From Aquila chrysaetos chrysaetos (Eukaryota; Chordata; Aves; Accipitriformes; Accipitridae): DNA of 64,000 nt. Shown here in pieces: positions 1-16,803 of the stretch (its first letter is position 1; each line of letters opens with the position of its first letter). The notes under the pieces are model-generated. The model did no database searches and was not told the DNA's origin. It worked only from the letters and a program-made list of their open reading frames with translations. The position numbers were made by a program, and so were the translations under genes. The stretch covers positions 62,001-126,000 of the forward strand of contig NW_024470329.1 in NCBI RefSeq assembly GCF_900496995.4, given 5' to 3'.

Positions 1-3734
<3,734 letters not shown>

Positions 3735-3805
3735 GGTGGTGCCGTGGGCTCTAACCCCCTTCAAGAATTCTTGACTGTCCGGGTGGTGGGGCACAGGAAA
3801 CAGGG

Positions 3806-3962
3806 CGCCTAGAGAAGCTGTGGATGCCCCCCACCTGGGGGTGGTTCAAGGCCAGCTGGGAGGGCTGGAAGCAACTTGGTCTAGTGGAGATGTCCCTGCC
3901 CACAGCACAGTGGTGGATGGTCTTTAAAGTCCCTTCAGCCCAAACAATTCTGTGATTTTGGT
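3806..3962 (+). mobile_element. CR1 LINE 3' end fragment upstream of AKT2 copy A
   Basis: The block runs from agagaagctgtggatgcc through ggttcaaggccagctggg and ggtctagtggagatgtccc to tctttaaagtcccttcagcc and attctgtgatt. This is the order of conserved segments at the 3' end of avian CR1 elements. It is a 5'-truncated, diverged copy and lies about 70 bases upstream of the AKT2 start codon, within the transcribed or promoter-proximal region. Confidence 0.85.
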
Positions 3963-6900
3963 CGTTGGGAGTAGCTAGACAACAGTGGGGAGGGGGTTCG
4001 CAGATGCCCCAGTGTGCGGGAGATCTGTTAGTTGCTGAGCAGCCAGTTTAGAGCTCACTCGAACCGGGATTTGCCAAGCCACTCATAAAACCCTTCTACC
4101 CCCTAAGGTTCTTGTTGGAACAAGGGTCTTGATTCTCTCTAGCTTCGTTCCACCAGGGTATGTGACGGCGGCAGATTTGAACAATCCAACGATCCAGGAA
4201 AACGCGCGGGTTGACAGCAGAATGGAAGGGAAATGACATCATTAACCATGCCAAGGGCACCAGCCGAGGACAAAGAAAATTCCTGGAGCAGCAAGCGGCC
4301 AAAGGTACAGTCGAAGATTTTGATCTTCATTTCTCTTCAGAGCCCACGTTAGTCCAATTAAGCCACATAATCATTACAAATACCCATAGAATTTTCAATC
4401 CAGAGAGTACGGTAGAAGTTGTGTTATTCAAGGATATATTTATCACTGCGAGCCGTAAGTTCTGCTCAAGTCCATCTTCAAGCCTTAGGAGAAGGGGGCA
4501 GGGCTGTTTCGCACGCTTTTACGAGTGGATTTTATTTTGCCGGGGTTGGCCCTGACAGTAGGATGGGGCTGAAAGGCCACAAGCCGCGGCACTGACCCCA
4601 ATGTAGTCATTTCCGGGGAAACCCAAAAACCCATGTTTTCTTGAAAATGCAGGTCTGCAGGGAGTCCGTCTTTGACGGCTGGGAGCTGAGGCAAAAAGCG
4701 GATGCGACCCACAGGAGGCAGGTGGAGGGGGACCAGGGTTTTTCAGCTGCAGGAAGCATTTCAGCCGTCACTCGCAGCAGCTGTGCCAAACCCATGAGAT
4801 CCCCACATGAGAGTCCTCTCCACGACATTATTGTGGGTTCACAGCTGCCCGAGCTTACCCAGGAGAGAGCTGAAGGAACCTTGAAAATAAACAGGAAAAT
4901 GGTGGGGAGGAAACACCAGGGAAAAAGAGGATGGAGCCACCAGAGGCAAGAAGATCCCCCAGTCTCTGGGTGATACCCTCATCTGCACTCTATTTTGACC
5001 CTTTAATGGTGGATACAGGAGGTTTTTCTTGCTCTCTGGAGAAAATGCTTTATTTGGGGGAACAGGCGATTTTTTCTCTCCTCTGAGGGGGTGAGACTTA
5101 TCCTCAGCGTGGAAAGTCTCAGGGGTAAAACAAGTTCAGGACTCAGGCCCTCAAGAAAAATAAGATGGGGAATGATTTTATGGTGTGAATTTTAGACACT
5201 GTTGTGTAGCCTAACGTAAATTTAATTGCGCAGGCAGCGTTTGCGTCTTACACCTCAAAATGCTTCTAGGGCGAGGCAGAGTCCATCTGCGCCTCTGTGA
5301 CAGGGCAGAATTGTGGGGGGGCGAAGGGAACAGGAGGTAGTAAATCGAAGCACCCAAAATGGGGGGTGCGGGGCTGACGGGCTACCCCCTTGTTCCCAGC
5401 CCACAGGGGTCTTCGCAGACTGGTGGACACTTGGGGACCGATGGGGACAAAGCCACCGGAGGTGACGACGCACTGCATCTTATCCAGTACGCGCGGCGTC
5501 CTAAAAAAAACTCACCAAACCTCCCCGTAATGGAAAGCACTGAGATGGAGGGCACCCCAAAAAAGGCGAAAAGCCCACCAGTTAGAGCCAAAACCCAGTC
5601 ACTGTCACTGCCGCCATCCAGCAGCTTGGTCATAGGAATGCCACTGGTATCCGTATGGTGGCGAAACCACAACCGGCGGCATCCAAAATTGGCAGCATCA
5701 ATATTGCCGCGGTGCCAGTCGAAGCCCAGGATGGCAATGTCACCAGCACAAAAGGATAAAAGCGAACCCGAATTTCGGGTGACGATCAAAAGGGACCTGT
5801 GGGGGTGCGGGAGGTGAGCAGCACAGCGAGAACCCCGGTGCTCAGATGGACAGCGCTGGCACCGTTTAGCGTCTTTAAACGGCTGGGGAAGAAACCGGAT
5901 TGATCCCGCGATGCTTCTTCCTGCACGGTTTTTTTGCTTTGTCTGCTTCCCTCCTGATGGTCACCCGCTGTCCACCATCCCAGTTATTCACCCTCAAGAA
6001 CCGGCAGAGTCTCATCCTGCCTTCCTCCTTGCCTATCCCACGGGGAAACAACGCTAATCCCACAGGGAGACACTTAATCCCACGGGGAAAGGCTTAATTC
6101 CATAGGGAAACACTAATCCCACAGGAAAACAGGAGAGAAGAGGGGGAAAAGCCCTTCCTGCCAGATTTCCTGCCTGCTGGGCATCCCTGCCTGCCCTGGC
6201 CCACAAAGCCGGTGGGTGCGAGGCCAAATCGTTGCTCTCCATCTCCTACCAGCATAAAACCTCTTCCCCGCTGCCCCCACCCCCCCATTTTTCCCTTCTC
6301 TTCAGGTTCTTCCTGTATTTAGGAGTTCAGACCTGGATGAAAGAACTCCATAGAGAGAGGGTTTTTTCCCTATTTTTTCTGTTTTTTTCCTCTGGAGGGT
6401 TTTTTTTTCCTGTATTTAGGAATTTGCACCAAAGTGACTCCATAAATAATCATTACAGAGTGGCAGCTTGCTGCAGGGATCCTTAATTTTTAAGGATTTC
6501 AGAGCAGCCTCCAAAAAAAAACCAGAAAACAAAAGCTTAAAAAAAACTCGTTGGGGGCTCAAAAAATCCCCAAATTGCCTTGTTTTAAGCGACGCCTTCA
6601 ATCTGCTGCTCGCAGTTTTCAGCTCAAGCTCATCCCAATGTGCACCTAAAATGGACACCGTGAGGGTTTCCAGAAATTATTTATTTCCCCCAAAATTTTT
6701 TTCCCCCAAAATTTATTTTCAACAGCGTCACGGGGGGTGCCTTCACCCTGCGCCTGTCCAGCATTGCTGCAAACCCTGAAAAGACATTTTTTCTCCCCAA
6801 AATAAAGACGGGGGGGGTGGAGGCAGCTGCGTGGCAAGTCAGGGTCATAACAGTGAGTCTTTTTAATAAGAAAAAACGACTAATTTCTTTATTTTACCCT

Positions 6901-7239
6901 ATTTTGGGAGGTTTTATTTGCGCTTCGGGCGTTGTTTGGTGTGTGAAAATGAGTGGGTTTTCCCAGTTTTTGGCTTTCTACATCACCCGCCAGCCCGCGG
7001 GGGAGCTTTTTGCAATAAAGCGTGGAAACAGCTCTGTTTGGTGTCAGTTGAGCCCCCCCAGTCTGTGGCCAGGAACACCCCCCCCCCCCCCCCCCCAAAA
7101 AAACACCTCAGGGTGCTGAGACTGGAGCAGCTCGTTGCACCCATGGGTGGTGTGGTGTGCACCCAGGGGTGGGGATGCCCACGCCTTGTGGGCATCAAGC
7201 ACGCATCATTCCCATGCTCCTTGGCCGTGCGTGGGTAGT
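3963..7239. other. Interval without a recognised gene
   Basis: No exon of a recognised family was found on either strand. The interval is AT-richer than the gene-bearing parts and holds scattered A and T runs. The longest open frames (5359-5817 plus, 5382-5789 minus) overlap each other, match nothing I know and carry no convincing splice sites. It may be the 5' intron of AKT2 copy A, whose non-coding first exon could lie in the CpG island that follows. Confidence 0.6.
6037..6130. repeat. Short tandem repeat, unit about 20 bp
   Basis: Five imperfect copies of a unit like taatcccacggggaaacac follow each other. Differences between copies are single substitutions. No coding role is visible. Confidence 0.75.
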
Positions 7240-8000
7240 CATATAGAGTAGTTATTCCACTATATTTAAATGTATGCAAATGAGCGGAAGCGGGAGGTGT
7301 TTCTACCCCCCGCGGGCGGGGTGGGCGCCGCAGGGCGGCAGGCGCATGCGCGTTGGGAGGCGGCGCAGCCCCGCCCCTCTCCCGCCCCCTGCGCGCAGAG
7401 GCGCGCTGCCCCAGCGCCGCATGCGCACTCGGAGGCGGCGACGCGGCGCATGCGCAGTACGGACCCGGGGCAGGCGAGCGGGGTCTTTCCCTCTCCGTCC
7501 CCCCCCCCCCCCTCGACACCCCCCCCTCCCACCCTCCCCCCCGTCCGTCTCCGCTTCCTGCGGCGTGGCCGGAGCGGCGGGCTTCCGGGAGCGCGGGCGC
7601 CGTCGGGGTTGATAAGGCGGAACGGGGAGGGGGGGGAGCCCCACCGCTACCGGGATGAGCGACGGCAGCCGGCCGGGCCTGAGGCGTCCATGACAGGTGA
7701 GGCGCCGGCCCTGCTTCCCCACCGCCACCACCACCACCACCCCGCGTCGCGCAATGGGCTCGCCCGTCCCCTGCTGGGCGCCGCGTGGAACGCACCACCC
7801 GCGCCCCTCCACCAGGGGTGCGCGGCGCCGCCCCCCTCCCCCCCTCCCAGCGCCGCGCAATGGACCCGTCCGTCTCCTGAGGGGCGCCGCGGGATCCGCA
7901 GCACCCGTGAAGTGGTCGGGGGAGGGGGGGGGGGGACAGGCGGGGGGCGAGAGCGCCCCCCCCCATGGCCCCGCGATACGCCCGCCCGCCGCGGGGCGGG
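7240..8000. promoter_or_regulatory. CpG-island promoter with octamer and three NRF1-type motifs
   Basis: A sharp change from AT-rich to CpG-rich sequence occurs here. An octamer ATGCAAAT lies at 7274-7281, followed at once by a GGAAG ETS core. NRF1-type palindromes (GCGCATGCGC or one base off) lie at 7342-7351, about 7418-7427 and 7446-7455. A possible plus-strand splice donor, ACAG followed by GTGAGG, lies near 7695, but no downstream plus-strand coding exon was recognised before FOSB. The simplest reading is the first exon and promoter of AKT2 copy A on the minus strand, or a bidirectional promoter. Which gene it serves is not settled by sequence. Confidence 0.55.
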
Positions 8001-8039
8001 GGATGCTATGGGGAGTGAACCACTCGCCGCTAGGAGGGG

Positions 8040-8480
8040 GGGGAATGCAGTGGGGGGCTAAGCTGGGCTGGGGTGGCCTTACAGTGTGTGGGGGGGGCTC
8101 TGTCCTAGGGGTGGTTGGACTGGGGAGTCTGTGCAGGCTGGGGGGGCCTGAAATGCGGGTCCATGGCAGGCTTGGGGGGGCCTGTCCTAGGGGCCTGAGA
8201 TGGGGGTGACTGGTAGATTGGGGGGGTGCCTGAGCTGGGGGGGGCCCTGGCAGTCCTGGGGGTGGCCCTGGCAGGCTTGGGGGGGACTGAGGTGGAGAGC
8301 TCAGGCAGGCTTGGGGAGGGGGGGGGGGGCGGCTATCCTAGGGGTCTGATGTGGGGGGCCCCTGGCAGGCTGGGGGGGCTATACTAGGACCTGGCAGGCT
8401 TGGAGGGCCCTGTCCAAGGGGAGGAGGGTGGGGGCTTGGAGGGCTCCTTGTGGGCCTCTGGGGTTTGGGGGTTGTCTTTT
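8040..8480. repeat. G-rich degenerate minisatellite
   Basis: Units of roughly 35-45 bases built on ggcaggcttgggggggcctg and gtcctaggggtctgatgtgg recur about ten times with G runs of variable length. Open frames here are low-complexity and not credible as genes. Confidence 0.7.
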
Positions 8481-11062
8481 GCCTGGGGAGGGGGCTTTGC
8501 CATGGGAGAACAGGATCTGGGGGCTCTCTGCAGATTGAGGCACCTCTGCTGGGTAGGGAGGCTGTGCTGGGACACACACCCCCACATACCCCCCCCCCCC
8601 CCCGCCAGTATCCTCCCCCAGGGAGGAGCAGCAGCAGTGGGGGACCCAGCCACCCCCTGAGCGAGCCCGCCCAAGTGCTTTGCCCCCACGTAAGTAAGTA
8701 ATAACTGCAGCCTCCTGCCTGCCTCTGCAGCCTGGGGGGGTACCCGGCACCCAACCCCCCCTGCCCCTCTGGAGGAGGGGGCTCGGGCTGTGTTGTCTCT
8801 GCGGGCTTTCGGCAACGACACCTTTCAGACCTTCTCTGAAAAGCTCCTCACCGCGCATCCCCGGGACAGGATGCACGCCACCACACTTTGAGATCCAAAT
8901 CTTTTACGGCGCCACTTCACAGCTGGTTTAAAGTTTCTTGAGCGCGCCTGAAATGGGGCTTTCTTGGTGTGCGTTTTAATCACCGCTTTTCGGTGCGTGC
9001 CTGGAAACCACTCTCGTGGCATCTGTGGGGCTGTCAGGATCCCTTGGTGGCAGATACAATCCCCATCCATCATCGGAAATAACCATAACAATCAGGGCTC
9101 AGAGAACGTGTCTAACGACCGCTGCTTGTTCCCGCTCTTCCTTAGCTGTCAGGATCGTATTAAAAATCCTCCAGTGCCTTCAAGGACGAGGACGGGACCA
9201 TGATGGGGTTTGATGCTTCAAGCTACTGGTGATTCCTGAATCACAATTCTCCCGCTGTCGTAATTATCCTTAAACACACCCAAAAAGCAACAATTTGTTG
9301 TTTTGTTTTTTTAAACCAACACCGTCTGTTTTTTTCATATTGCTGTTGAAAGAAGACTCGGTTGGCTGGGAGAAGTCCGCAGGCTCCGGGTTTGAGAGCC
9401 TCACCGTCCCGTGCTTTGCACAAAAAAATAATCAAAGGCCAAGTACAATCAATTGAAGGCTTTTACTTGCAGCCAGGATAATTAGCACAGCACAGAAAAC
9501 AAGCCCTGGATGCGAACGAGCCCAGACCTCACCGAAAACATCTTTGTTCCAGCACTGGGTTCGAAGGCTCGTTGCATCCTGACTGTGTTTTACCCACCTC
9601 CAATGCTGTGGATGCGCTGGCATCTCTCTGCTGTGCTAAAGTGTGGCCACAGGATGAGCCAATCCCAAAATCCTGCAACCTCCATCCCTATCAAATCACT
9701 CATTTAGGGGCTGTTTTTCATAATTTGGGGGATTTTTTTATTAAAGCCTCTTGTGATATCATTTGCATCTGTGGTCCGGATCCCTTGTGGGACACTTGCA
9801 GCAGGCTCAGCCTCTCTGGGCCAGCTCTGAAATTAATTAGAGCCCTTTTCTGCAGCAAGCTTTTTATTTCCTTTTTAATTAACATCAATGAGCTCTTTGC
9901 CAGAGCCTGACTAGGAGCAGATCCATCTGGAGATCCACCCTTCAGCAGCTGGAGAAGCATTAGCTCCATGCGCTGCAAGGTCCTGCCTGTATTTATTCTG
10001 CCTGAATTGCCTGGCTGCCTGCCCCGCATCCTTGCCCACTGCTGGGCGAGCGGAGGAGCCTCGGGGGTGAGCGGAGGTCCCCAAAATTCTCCTCCCCATC
10101 TGGGATTGCAGGAGCATCCCAGGATGCTCACAGGGCAGGGGGTTCCCATTGGGAAGGCATGGGCAGATTTACGTGAGCAAGGAACAGAAATTATTTCCCT
10201 TCCGCCTGCCATGCTTCCCTTCGGAAAACCCCTTGTCCGTGTAGTAGAGGGAGCTTTAAAGGTGAGATGAGAGGTTTTAAAATGAGGCTGCAGGTTTGGG
10301 AGTTAGGCAGGTGCTGGAACTGATCCACAGGGATTGGAAGGGAGTGGGAGCTCCCATCGGGATAACACTGTGTCCAGGGAATTCGTCTCAGGCTGCTCTG
10401 GCTCTTGTCTTGCTTTGGATGCAGCTGGAAAACCCCAAACCCTTGCGGCTGGCTGCAAATCTATGGGGCTGGGTTTTATGGCAGGGGATGGCGGGGGCAG
10501 CGAGCCCAAGGTGACTTTGGGGAAACCCAAGGTGGGGACAATCCCCTCCAGCCACTGCCGGGACGTGGCATGTCCCCTTGTCCTGCTGCCTTCCGTCGCC
10601 CAGCACAGTGGGATTTTGGAGCCCAGGGAGTTAATCCTGTCAGGTGACTGCGATTAATTTTTCTCTAGCTGTTTGTTTTGCAAGGGACTGTGCTCCCCCC
10701 CTGTGCTTGTCCAACCCTCCCAAGGGTTTTTTAATCCCGTGTTGTGTGGCAGCCAGGTAAAGGGACAATGCCAACAAACCTGCTCCATCCCAGCATCTCC
10801 AGGTTTGCAAGGCCTCCATGCTGATTTTTAATTTTGGGGGTGGGTTTTTTTGGGGGGGAAACTGGTGCAGCGGAAGAGTTTTTAATCAGCATTTGGGGGT
10901 GGCTTTGTGCTGAAACTGGCTGCCTCCCCTCGAGGGAGGGGAAAGAAGAGCGTCAGGAACTTTGCCAGCTTTCCTGACAATTCTCTTCTCCCGCAGGCGT
11001 GTCTCTGCTCCCTCCCGCTCCTCCCCGCCGCCGTCTTTGCCACTCTCCCGTCCTGCGGAAGA
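8481..11062. other. Interval without a recognised gene, up to the assembly gap
   Basis: Reading both strands I see no exon of a known family, no transposon with clear ends and no RNA gene. A C run lies near 8591-8603. From 8820 to 10900 the sequence is of ordinary composition. The 3' part of FOSB would be expected to reach into the right end of this interval or into the N run. Confidence 0.6.
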
Positions 11063-11562
11063 NNNNNNNNNNNNNNNNNNNNNNNNNNNNNNNNNNNNNN
11101 NNNNNNNNNNNNNNNNNNNNNNNNNNNNNNNNNNNNNNNNNNNNNNNNNNNNNNNNNNNNNNNNNNNNNNNNNNNNNNNNNNNNNNNNNNNNNNNNNNNN
11201 NNNNNNNNNNNNNNNNNNNNNNNNNNNNNNNNNNNNNNNNNNNNNNNNNNNNNNNNNNNNNNNNNNNNNNNNNNNNNNNNNNNNNNNNNNNNNNNNNNNN
11301 NNNNNNNNNNNNNNNNNNNNNNNNNNNNNNNNNNNNNNNNNNNNNNNNNNNNNNNNNNNNNNNNNNNNNNNNNNNNNNNNNNNNNNNNNNNNNNNNNNNN
11401 NNNNNNNNNNNNNNNNNNNNNNNNNNNNNNNNNNNNNNNNNNNNNNNNNNNNNNNNNNNNNNNNNNNNNNNNNNNNNNNNNNNNNNNNNNNNNNNNNNNN
11501 NNNNNNNNNNNNNNNNNNNNNNNNNNNNNNNNNNNNNNNNNNNNNNNNNNNNNNNNNNNNNN
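11063..11562. other. Assembly gap of exactly 500 N
   Basis: The run is exactly 500 N, a value typical of a placeholder, so the true length is unknown. It begins about 470 bases beyond the last visible FOSB exon in the direction of FOSB transcription, and the missing FOSB terminal exon is probably hidden here. Any order or orientation statement across it depends on scaffolding. Confidence 0.95.
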
Positions 11563-11574
11563 GAGGGCATCATC

Positions 11575-11960
11575 ATCATCATCCCTTTTCAGTGCCTCTT
11601 GGTCCTGGGGACACCACTGTCCCCATCTAATGGCCCCAGCTCCCCAGGATCTGCATCCATGGGCATCACTCTGTCCCCCTCAGACATGTCCAAGTCCTGG
11701 GGACATTGTCATCCCCTTTGTGTCCTTTGGTCCTGGGGACACCACTGTCCCCATCTAGTGTCCCCATCTGCTCCTATAGGCATCAACCTGTCCCCTTCCA
11801 ACAAGCCCAAGTCAACCATCCCCTTCCAATGTCCCCATGACCTGGGGACACCACTGTCCCCAAATGTCCCTGGGGACCTGCCCCCATAGACATCAATCCA
11901 TCCCCCCCATGATGTCCCCAGCCATTGGGGACATTGCCATCCCTTCACCATCCCAGGGAG
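11575..11960. repeat. Minisatellite beside the gap
   Basis: Units of about 30-60 bases built on cctggggacaccactgtccc repeat several times. Such repeats are a likely cause of the assembly break next to it. It lies in the last FOSB intron. Confidence 0.75.
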
Positions 11961-11978
11961 CCACCACTGCCTCCCTCA

Positions 11979-13899
<1,921 letters not shown>

Positions 13900-14074
13900 G
13901 GCCCCGGGGGCGCGGGGGCCGCCCCGCCACGCCAAGGCTGCGGGTCAGGCTACTGGCATCCCGATTTACCGAGCACCCCCCCCCCCCCGCTTCTCTCTCC
14001 CCCTCGCCGGTTTGGGGTGACGGTTTCGGCGGTCAGGGGAGTCTCTCGGTGCAAGGGGCCCGCTCCGGTCTACC

Positions 14075-14440
14075 GTCCCGCGGGAAATGCCGGTGCGCGG
14101 CTACGAGCCCCAGTGCGCTCGTCCCAGGTTCCGGTTCGCCGGTGCAAAGTCTCGGTGCGCTGCTACAAGCTCCGGTGCATCCGTGCCAGACGCCGACTCG
14201 CCAGTACAAAGTCCCGGTGCAGCCGTCCCAGGCTCCGGTTCGCTGCTACGAGCCCCGGTGTATCCGTCCCAGGTTCCAGTTCTCCGGTACAAAGCCCCGG
14301 TGCATCCGTCCCAGGCTCTGGTTCTCCGGTGCAAAGTCCCGGTTCGCCGCTATAAGCCCCAGTAAATCCCTTCCCAGGCTCCGGTTCAGCCGCTACCAGC
14401 CCCGGTACATCCACTCCCCAGCTCTGCCGGTGCAAAGTGC
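14075..14440. repeat. Minisatellite in the presumed FOSB 5' leader
   Basis: Units of about 30-35 bases, alternating cgtcccaggctccggttc and cggtgcaaagtcccggtgc, repeat about ten times. The block lies between the TATA-like box near 14511 and the FOSB start codon at 13899. If the TATA assignment is right it is part of the transcribed 5' leader, not of the upstream promoter. Confidence 0.7.
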
Positions 14441-14483
14441 CAGTGACGCTCCCGCCGCTTCCCCCGATCTCCGCTTTTTATGA

Positions 14484-14770
14484 ATGAACCGCTCACAGCC
14501 GCGCCGCCGCTTTATACGGCGGCGCCCCGCCCCTTGCGCTGACGTCACGCCCGCCGCCGCCGCTCCGGGACCCCCGGGACCCCCCCGACGCCGCCGTTGC
14601 CGCCACCGTTCTGCGGCCCTGGGAGCCGCCGCCGCCGTTAAGAGGCTCCGCGGCGGGCGGGGAACGGGGGGATCCCTCGCCCCGCCCCTCCGGAGTTCCT
14701 GTGACGCAATTAGCCATATATGGGCTTGTCTCGGAGTGTTTGTTTGGTATCCTAGCAATGACGTCACAGG
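14484..14770 (-). promoter_or_regulatory. FOSB immediate-early promoter: TATA box, two CREs, serum response element
   Basis: On the minus strand a TATAAA box lies at 14511-14516. An exact CRE (TGACGTCA) lies 24 bases upstream at 14540-14547. A perfect CArG box, CCATATATGG, lies at 14714-14723 with an ETS-type core (ACAGGAA read on the minus strand) about 11 bases away, as in SRF-TCF serum response elements. A second exact CRE lies at 14759-14766. From memory, fos-family promoters place a CRE just upstream of the TATA box and an SRE roughly 300 bases upstream. The arrangement supports serum- and cAMP-inducible transcription of FOSB. Confidence 0.8.
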
Positions 14771-15189
14771 GAATCCCTTCGCCGCCGCCGCCGCTGAAAC
14801 GCGTATTAATAGAAACGGGCGCCGCGGTTCTAGAAACGGCCTGAACCGTCCGGGGCGACGGTCCCGCACCCCCGGTAAACCCCCTCGGTAGCCCCCCCGG
14901 GACCCCCCCCCCCCCAACCCTGTGACCCTTCCCCCCCCCGGTAACGCCCCCCCGGGACACCCCTCCCCCCAATAACACCCCTCCCCGGGACCCCCTTCCC
15001 ACCCAGTGACCCCCCGGTGAGCCCCCGGCATCCCTTTTCCCCCTCGGTAACCTGCCCCCGGTGCTCCTTCCCCACCCGGTAACCTCTCCCTCCCCGGTGA
15101 CCCCTCCCGTAACCCCCGCACCGGGATTCCCCCCCCCCAGCACGTGGTGCCGCGGCCCAAAGGACCGTCCCGGGGTGGGTGGGGGTGTC

Positions 15190-15430
15190 CCGGTAGCGGG
15201 GGGAGGATGGGGACCAGACTGCAGGGCCCCGGTACCGGAGCAATGGGAACCTCTCCCCGGAGTGTTACGGGGATCGGACTGCAGAGCACCGGGGAGAGTC
15301 CCGGTACGGGGGCAATGGGGAACTTTCCCCAGGGGCGTTACCGGTACCGGACTGCAGAGCACCGGGGGGTCCCGGTACCGGGGCAATGGGACCCCCTCCA
15401 CCTCCGGTACGCCACCGGGGCTGGGCTACA
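15190..15430. repeat. Minisatellite upstream of FOSB, unit about 65 bp
   Basis: Three to four copies of a unit containing ggactgcagagcaccgggg, ggtcccggtaccgggg and caatggg follow each other. An exact AP-1 site, TGAGTCA, lies just beyond it at 15632-15638 and could allow feedback on FOSB, which is inference. Confidence 0.7.
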
Positions 15431-15689
15431 GAGCACCGCGGAGTCTCCGGGTGGTGGCACACCGGGCCGGGGTTCCCGGTACCGGGGTGCAGGGACCACC
15501 GTCCCCATCCCCCGCACTCCCGGGACGGGCACGGGAGGGGGGCGGGTCCGGGTATAGGGGTGTCGGCAACCAGAGCCCCCGGGGGGGTCCCGGTTCCTTT
15601 ACAAGCTGATGTCACCGGCGGGAACCGGCGCTGAGTCACAACGGGGCCACGGCGACCGGGGCAGCGGGGGGGGCAGTTCTCACGCCTCT

Positions 15690-15725
15690 TCCTTCATTCA
15701 TTCATTCATTCACTCATTCACACCC
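15690..15725. repeat. ATTC tetranucleotide microsatellite
   Basis: About seven consecutive ATTC units with one interruption (cactcattca) lie in the FOSB to RTN2 intergenic region. Confidence 0.85.
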
Positions 15726-15799
15726 CCCGTCTTTCATTCATGCCCCGCCCCCAGCTCGGGGGGGCGGGTCCGGGGGGGGTCGCAGCCCGGTTGTCCCAG

Positions 15800-16040
15800 C
15801 CCCCCCCCCCGCTGCCCCAGGCCCCGGGTGTCCCCGGTCCTGGTGCTCCCCGGTGTCCCCGGCCCCGGGTGTCCCCAGCCTGGGGGGTCCGGCCCTGGTG
15901 CTTCTGGTCTCGGGTGCCCCCGGTGCCCCGGCCCGGTGCTCCCGCTGCCGGGCGGCCGCAGCCCTGGGGTCCCGACCGGGCTCTCCCCACTGTCCCCAGC
16001 CCCAGTGTCCCGGTACCGGGGTCCCGGCCGGGCTCTCCCG
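15800..16040. repeat. C-rich minisatellite between FOSB and RTN2
   Basis: Units built on ggtgtccccggccccgggtg repeat with small changes. The long open frames in this stretch (both strands) are repeat-derived. Confidence 0.65.
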
Positions 16041-16059
16041 GTGTCCCCATCCCGCCGTC

Positions 16060-16320
16060 CCGTCCCCACGTGCCGCCGCCGCGGCCTGAGTAAACACGGC
16101 TCCTGTCGCCCCGGCGACGGTGTTCCATGCCCCTGACGTCACCACGTCCGGCGTCCTTTGTTTACGTCGCGCGGCAACCGCCGTGCCCTTGGGAACGGGG
16201 GGCGGGGCGATGCCGGAGGGGGCGGGGTCTGCGCCGCGGGGCTCCTGCGCGTTTCGCGGGGTGGGAGGGGATGCGCGGGGACACGGGGCGCCCCGGGGGG
16301 GGGGGGGGGGGAACAACAGG
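16060..16320. promoter_or_regulatory. CpG-rich block with a CRE, no gene assigned
   Basis: A CpG-rich segment holds an exact CRE, TGACGTCA, at 16134-16141 and several CGCG dinucleotide clusters. It lies downstream of RTN2 and about 1.6 kb upstream of the FOSB TATA box. It could be a distal FOSB element or the promoter of an unrecognised transcript. Confidence 0.35.
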
Positions 16321-16643
16321 ATGGGACGGGGACACCCAGGCGTCCAGGCTCCCCCATTCCCCGGCTGCTCAGTCAGCATAGCCCGACCCGGCTGCGGGGG
16401 GCGGGGTAAAAATACCCAGGTGGGGAACCCAGTGCCCCCCTCCGTGTTCCCGCACGGCCCCTTGTGCCCTGCTGTGTCCCCCGTAGGTCCGTGCCTCATG
16501 GCCCCGTGTCTCCTCATGTCCCCTCCGTGTCCCTTGTGCCTACCCATGTCCCCCTGTGTCTCTCCCCACAGCCCCCTGTGCCCTCCTGTTCCCCCCATGT
16601 CCCCACATCCCCTGCACAATCAAGCCGGGCTGTCACAAGAGTT

Positions 16644-16649
16644 TTTATT
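16644..16649 (-). terminator. RTN2 polyadenylation signal
   Basis: AATAAA on the minus strand lies 155 bases beyond the RTN2 stop codon (16804), giving a compact 3' UTR. Confidence 0.75.
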
Positions 16650-16803
16650 AAAGCGTGACCCCCCCACGCAGGGGGGGGAAGGACATGGGCAGAGACACAA
16701 CCCCCGCCTCCCCCGAGTGATCCCCCCCACGCAGGGTGGGAGGGATGTGTGGGAACCCCAGCCACCCCCCCTAGCTGTCACCTCAGAGGGGGACGGGGGG
16801 TCA

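Noticed and set aside
5359-5817. A 152-codon plus-strand frame overlapping a 135-codon minus-strand frame (5382-5789) with a hydrophobic stretch
   Set aside because: No family match, no credible splice sites and mutual overlap. The minus frame is the more protein-like, but I cannot support it as a gene.
7720-7744. A run of CACCAC codons that would encode polyhistidine
   Set aside because: It is a CCA trinucleotide microsatellite in the CpG island. No supporting gene frame exists, and it is not vector sequence.
6983-7966. A 327-codon minus-strand frame across the CpG island
   Set aside because: It is Pro, Arg and Gly-rich low complexity produced by CpG-rich sequence, with no domain.
10907-11889. 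Several long frames crossing the N gap
   Set aside because: They are open only because N codons are not stops.
14393-15401. Minus-strand frames of about 300 codons upstream of FOSB
   Set aside because: Repeat-derived Gly, Pro and Arg-rich sequence overlapping the FOSB promoter.
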